Shown in pieces: positions 45,741 to 64,000 of a stretch of DNA of 64,000 bases. Positions within the stretch are counted from its first letter, which is position 1, and every line of letters starts with the position of its first letter. This stretch comes from Enoplosus armatus (taxonomy: Eukaryota > Chordata > Actinopteri > Centrarchiformes > Enoplosidae), in NCBI RefSeq assembly GCF_043641665.1, contig NC_092199.1:17378070-17442069 (forward strand), given 5' to 3'. The notes under the pieces are model-generated. The model saw only the letters and a program-made list of their open reading frames with translations, was not told where the DNA came from and did no database searches. The translations under genes were made by a program, and so were the position numbers.

Positions 45741-48520
45741 AGTATGCAGGTGGGAGGCTGGTGAGAGATCATTTTTCAGCATTTGCAACATTCTACTGCA
45801 GACCACCTGTGCACACAAATCTGTTTTAATTTTTTAGGATATTCTCTATTTTTCTATGAAAGAAGTTTTACCTCTTTGGGCCTTGAACAGTTACTTAAAT
45901 GAAACCATCTGAGAAGTTTACATGGGACAACAAGCCAACACCCCCAAACCCAGATAAAATGTCTGCCATTTCGCAGCAAAAATTATACAAACATACATAT
46001 AGTATTTTACTGCAATGTAGATGAAATGTCACCCATAGCCTAGATATCTGCACTGTTTCAATGGAGGACTGACTAAAATTTGCCAATTTATCAATCGCAG
46101 GGAAACAACAAATTTGACTCAACAACATGTAAATTCTTCAATTCAAAGCCAGAATGACCATGTATCAAACCTAATGTAAATGCAAGCTGTGCTTAGCCTT
46201 ACTGAAAGTTGTTACATCATTAAACCTGATGTTTATCGATCACCCACTTAAGCTGATCCTAAACCCCCCAAAGCTCAGGGAAGTCCTTCTCAAACCAGTT
46301 TACAATGGCACACAGGGAAACTCCTAACTGCTTAGAGAATAAACAGAACAAATTCTCTTGTATTAGGGCAGAACGATATGCAAAAAAAAATCATACTACG
46401 ATTATTTTGACAGATATGGGTCATGACTTTAGTGGGAATGCTCATTTTTGCATCTCCTTTTCACTGAAGAAAAAAAACAAAAAAAACGATGATGTGATTT
46501 TTAGCTGGGATCTGTACCAAACGTATGTTCCCATACGTCTGGAGAATATGATTTGTAGGCCGGGGGCATCTCTGTAGCACCACCATGATTTATTTATAAT
46601 GGTATATTTTACCATTATCAAAAATTTGCAGCTCCAACGATTTGGATATTGCACTTGGCCAAATGCTACTTCGATGAGTTGTTCTTGCACGGAGCTGGCA
46701 TTGGTTGACCCGGAGCCTTGGAGCCGTGTTCAGCTTTAAAATATTAACCTTATTCTTGCCAGCCGCCGTTTATAAGGAAGCAGGTGGGTGTGTTCCTTCT
46801 CCTGGTAGGTGAGGACTTCTGCTCTGTTCCCAGTTTTTCCAAACCCTTTCCTCTCGACAACCACTTGACCTCATAATGAAAGGCTAGATGCTCAGCTTGC
46901 ACAGCTCCCTGAACAGCCTTGTTTGGAGAGTCCTTCACTTGAGTCAGAAACCTCCCCGAAGTTTCTCTGTGTGCTTCGCTGGCCTCTCAATATCATTTGA
47001 TGCTCTTTCAGCACTTCACCTCAGTTGACGGTGAATATAAGACAAGACTGAGCTTTCATTTCTTATCTGTGTCACTCTCAGCCATCTGCTATCTTGACTT
47101 CTTTTTTTTTTTTTTTTAAATACTACTAATTTGCTTTGCCAAATTATATATTTTTAGTGGCATGCAATGGTCCAAATGTGTTATTTCAACCAAACTTATA
47201 ATTCAGTAGTGTAGCTTAAGGGACTTGAAGAGTCTCCTGTCACCATAACCTTTCTCCTATGATGGTTCCTCGTGTTTCAAAAAGTGAAGTCCAGTCAGGT
47301 TGGAAGGAACATTCTGGAACTGGTCAAGCCCAATTCCTAAATCCTATGAATTATTGTTGTATAGTGAAAACTACACAACATTATAACATCCCTCATTTGA
47401 ACACACAGACTGTCTCAGAAACACAGAAATAAACATGATGTATATTCATGATTCTTGATATCCATCTTTTACATGTTGGATTTATGGAGAAAGAAACACA
47501 AAACACTCAAAGTGATTAGCGAGAGGCCTTTATTAGTTGTGACACACATACTGGAAATATTACAATATAAGAGAGGAGCATACACTGTCACGTCCTTCTC
47601 CTTTTCACAGCAGTCAAATCGCCACATTTGCCTCCAGTCACCTGACCCTTCATAGACCAGGTCGGAGGTCTCAGAGGTCAGGTCGGCTGTTGTATAGTGG
47701 GACTGCTGCTGGAGGTCATGAAACCAAGTGAGGGTTCATGGGAGTCAGAGACAGCTCCGGGAGGATACAGCCTTATATCCACACACAACAGGTGGCTTAA
47801 TAGTCATTCACAACCTAAAAGCTGATTTTGGGGAAGGATGCAACATTTAGTGAGGACATTTACGTACCAAACCGGTTCAGTACATCTCTATGGGTCTGTC
47901 AACATACTGTCACTAGTTTTCACCTTGTGTTCACAGCGCAGAACGACCAATAAACTCAACAATGTGTTGGCATGAACAGGTTTGTCAGCTGGGAAAAGTT
48001 GGCATGGGCTGACCTATGCTGTGGTCCTTGTTTGCTCATCAGTGTGGCCCTATTTCATGAACAGTCCCTTATCAGTCTGTAACAAGTTATCTGTCTGGCA
48101 AATGCAGCATCTTCACTTTCTACAAATTCTTATTTGACGCAATGCAGGATGAAGATAAAGATAGTAGCATAGATGTGACTACAGCAACAAGGCAGCTGAC
48201 TTGGTATTTGCTCACTACAGCCACAGAGCCAGTCTTTCATGCTATGCTAGGCTAAATTCTAGAAGTGAAAGGTGGAACATGATGCCTAAGACATTCTACT
48301 ATAATCTAGACATGTTAACCATTGTTTAAGTGCAGTTAACTGATCCAAAACATTAACTGAAAATGTAGGAGGTGAGGGACACGCAGTTTGAGGCTATGTT
48401 CAAACCAACATCAGGGCTGCTTAAAGAAAATGCAGCGCCCTGTTTTAGTTCAATTAATGCCAAAACAGAGGCTCGCAGGGTCGTCCAGCAATGCAATGTC
48501 ATCCAGCAGCGAGCTGCACC
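45741..48520. other. intergenic, no feature recognised
   Basis: About 2.8 kb downstream of both genes. AT-rich; a poly(T) run near 47101. A hAT-like scrap may lie near 46365-46690 (acgatatgcaaaaaaaaatc). No coding signal. Confidence 0.5.
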
Positions 48521-48955
48521 CACAGACTGTATATAAAGATGGACGACACGACAGCTCCCCAAAAGTGAAGCCAAAACGTCTCAATCGCCCCCGGTGGCTG
48601 GCTGCAGTATAGGTCATCCATGTTAGCGAATGGGACATGGACCAAACAAAAAAAAATCCCAAAGATGGTTTCTGTCATTTCAGGTAGTTCTTTTCACGTT
48701 GATGTTTGTTCAAGTGTTCCTTTTTCTGATACGTTTGGTTTTAATTAGTAATTTGATGCTATAAAAAGGGGGTGAAACATCATGATTGACGAGATTGACT
48801 GTGGTGTGCTCGTGATTGGGTTGGGTGGGTGTGTGGGCGGGACCTTGATACCTTAATACCAAGATGGTAGCGGCCTTATCCAGGATATTTTGGCTTCATT
48901 TTTGTACAGTGGGAGGAAATGGAGACGCATCGGCCATCTTTATATACAGTCTGTG
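48521..48955 (+). mobile_element. MITE family B, copy 2
   Basis: Inverted ends cagactgtatataaagatgg and ccatctttatatacagtctg. Internal blocks (gtggctggctgcagtatagg, agatggtttctgtcatttca) are shared with 26725-27078 and 55180-55652. No coding capacity. Confidence 0.75.
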
Positions 48956-49432
48956 GCTGCACCCAGTCAATTAGTAAGTGCACATTGTTGATAACACATT
49001 CACGTTACAAAGTAATCCGTTTACCTGGCCATCGTTGAGACAAAGCATGAAATGATTGTCACGGTGAATTGTGAAATTCTTTCACATAGTTTTAAGAAAT
49101 TGCTGTGCAGTTTTTTGGCATGACGTATCTATTGTTCAAACTGGACTCTCTCACCATCATTGGTGTGGACATGTTGTTTGTCTAAATACCAGGTAACAGT
49201 CAGTCTGTTCTGCGCTTGCCTTGGTCTGCTCACTGTGGCAGTCTCCAGAGCCAACTGTCCTGAGTAACAAGTTGGTATATGTGTGATATTTAATGTGGCC
49301 TTATCCTGTCTGGATATAGCCTAGGATGACTGTCAGTGAGGACTTAGGTACAGTAGGCAATATTACTGAAATATAATTTTGGTTGAAATAACTAATTTTG
49401 ACCATTACACGTCACTAACAATATCTAAACTT

Positions 49433-49692
49433 TAAAAAAAATGTGTGTCTGTGAGCACCCGCCCCCTTTGTATGTAGTCTTTCAAAAAACTGGACCAGGT
49501 CTGAATCAAACAACCAATCAGGGTATTCAGGGGTTCTGTGTTCTGATTCACTCTCCAATCCAGAAGGTGGAACCTTCTGTAGAACGCCCTTGTTTGTACA
49601 TAGCCAATGTGATTGGCCAGTTACGTGCTAGCTAACCCTGATTGGTTGTTTGATTCAGACCTGGGGCGGGTGCTCACAGACACACATTTTTT
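49433..49692. repeat. foldback with interrupted left arm
   Basis: aaatgtgtgtctgtgagcac and ctgaatcaaacaaccaatca in the left arm (49433-49524) recur inverted in the right arm (49634-49692). The left arm has an extra block of about 30 bp. Centre of about 110 bp. Probably a MITE. Confidence 0.75.
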
Positions 49693-50650
49693 GCGCGCTA
49701 ATGTCAAACTAACAAGCTCCAACAGAGAACAATGCTAATGTTACTCCCTGTAGATAAGCATTTTACACATGCTTCCACTGATGTCTGAAACAGAAGCCAA
49801 AAACCGTCCAACTGGATGACACTGGTTCCACCTGAGGAGGTGATTTAGCAGCTGGACTAGCTACAGTGAACAGACTGCACACAGCTAGTAGATAGAATTA
49901 GCTCATTTCTTAAATAAAACTATTTGTTGTCTTATTCTAGATTTCTGCTCGCTAACAGACATTTTCAGTTGGCCAACAGACACAACAGGATGGGACGAGG
50001 TTTGTTTTAAGTTAGTCTCATATTGTTCTAAATTCCGTGTCCTCCATTGAAACCTGTGTGTCATTTTAGAAATACTGACAGATGGAGTGGGAACATGCAC
50101 AAGCAGCAATTTTAAGTGAATTATGAATTTCATAATGCAAAATAATAAATTTTTTCTTGGATTGTGCTATGAAAATAGCTCATGTAAATAGTATAAAAAA
50201 AAGAAAAGTGACTAATGATTAATCAGTTATCGGTCACTTTATAGCTGACTCTTGATTAGAGAAATTGCTTTATCCCCCCCCCAAAAAAACTGAATGAAAC
50301 ATAGCAACATAATGAGACATAACTTAGAACATCTCACTCATACTGTACAAAATGACCGCTGGTAAACAAACGTGGTAAGAGCTCTGATAGGTTATGAAGA
50401 GCGTCCATTGCTTGGATTGACCAATGAGATTTGAAAAGGTGCAATCAGGAGGAATAAGGTGCATTTGGGATATTTGGGCCAAATGGCAAAGAACGTAAAC
50501 ATGCCGCGTCAAAAGACTTACTATATTATTGTCACTGTATAAAAAAAAGTTAAACCTACACATCTTGAACTAATTGGAGGAAGAGACCCATTTGGGGAAT
50601 TTTGTGGAATTAGTGTGAAGGTGGAGGGTGTGGTCGGGATTGGGGCGCGT

Positions 50651-63799
<13,149 letters not shown>

Positions 63800-64000
63800 C
63801 TGGTGACGAGGAAAGGAGAAAGCAGAAAAGGGACATTATAAAAGAGAACACAGGACAAAAACCTTCGGACTGACCCAATACATGGATGAATATGTAAGCC
63901 AATGCCCACATACAACATATATATGAACATATATGTTTTGTGAATTTTTATATTGTGTGAAGGCCAACATTCTGTTACTGTGACAACACTAGTACAGGAG

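Overview
This is vertebrate genomic DNA, most likely from a ray-finned (teleost) fish. The genes are split into short exons with GT/AG splice sites. Introns and intergenic DNA carry a typical fish repeat set: several Tc1-type transposons, L2-, Rex1/CR1- and L1-type LINEs, a Ty3/gypsy element, MITE-like foldbacks and many microsatellites. I see no operon, CRISPR array, rRNA or tRNA gene. Most long open frames in the window are intronic, repetitive or shadows of exons.

Two protein-coding genes face each other. On the + strand, rab3gap1 (Rab3 GTPase-activating protein catalytic subunit) is complete: 24 coding exons from the ATG at 518 to the stop at 32884-32886, predicted 988 aa. The exon lengths keep one continuous reading frame. 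Its start codon lies 24 bp after the (GAA)n tail of a LINE fragment. On the - strand, fasn (fatty acid synthase) is partial: the last 17 coding exons (63799 down to the stop at 50651) encode the C-terminal 1038 aa, covering the end of the methyltransferase/pseudo-ketoreductase region, enoyl reductase, ketoreductase, acyl carrier protein and thioesterase. The rest of fasn lies beyond the right edge.

The 17.8 kb between the two stop codons (32887-50650) is a nested pile of transposons. A - strand Ty3/gypsy element (about 40.1 to 33.7 kb) has lost its integrase core, and its integrase remnants precede the reverse transcriptase, the Gmr1-like order. A - strand L2 LINE (about 39.7 to 36.5 kb) interrupts its gag, and a 689-bp solo LTR with a ctag target duplication interrupts it between gag and protease. 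Next comes a decayed - strand LINE (about 45.5 to 41.2 kb), itself interrupted by a + strand L2 3' end and by a complete Tc1 transposon (43017-44651) with an uninterrupted DD34E transposase. A degenerate partial copy of the rab3gap1 3' UTR lies just beyond, at 45599-45740.

Introns of both genes hold further repeats: two dead Tc1 copies (10510-11757 and 18215-19645), an isolated Tc1 terminal repeat (29545-29728), L1-like ORF fragments, a gypsy reverse transcriptase scrap, and two MITE-like families with three copies each. Three self-complementary segments (913-984, 2577-2720, 49433-49692) do not belong to those families. I found no sign of a new gene system. The more unusual items are the LINE-abutted start codon, a possible 24-nt alternative exon of rab3gap1, the Gmr1-like element with its nested insertions, and the duplicated 3' UTR piece.
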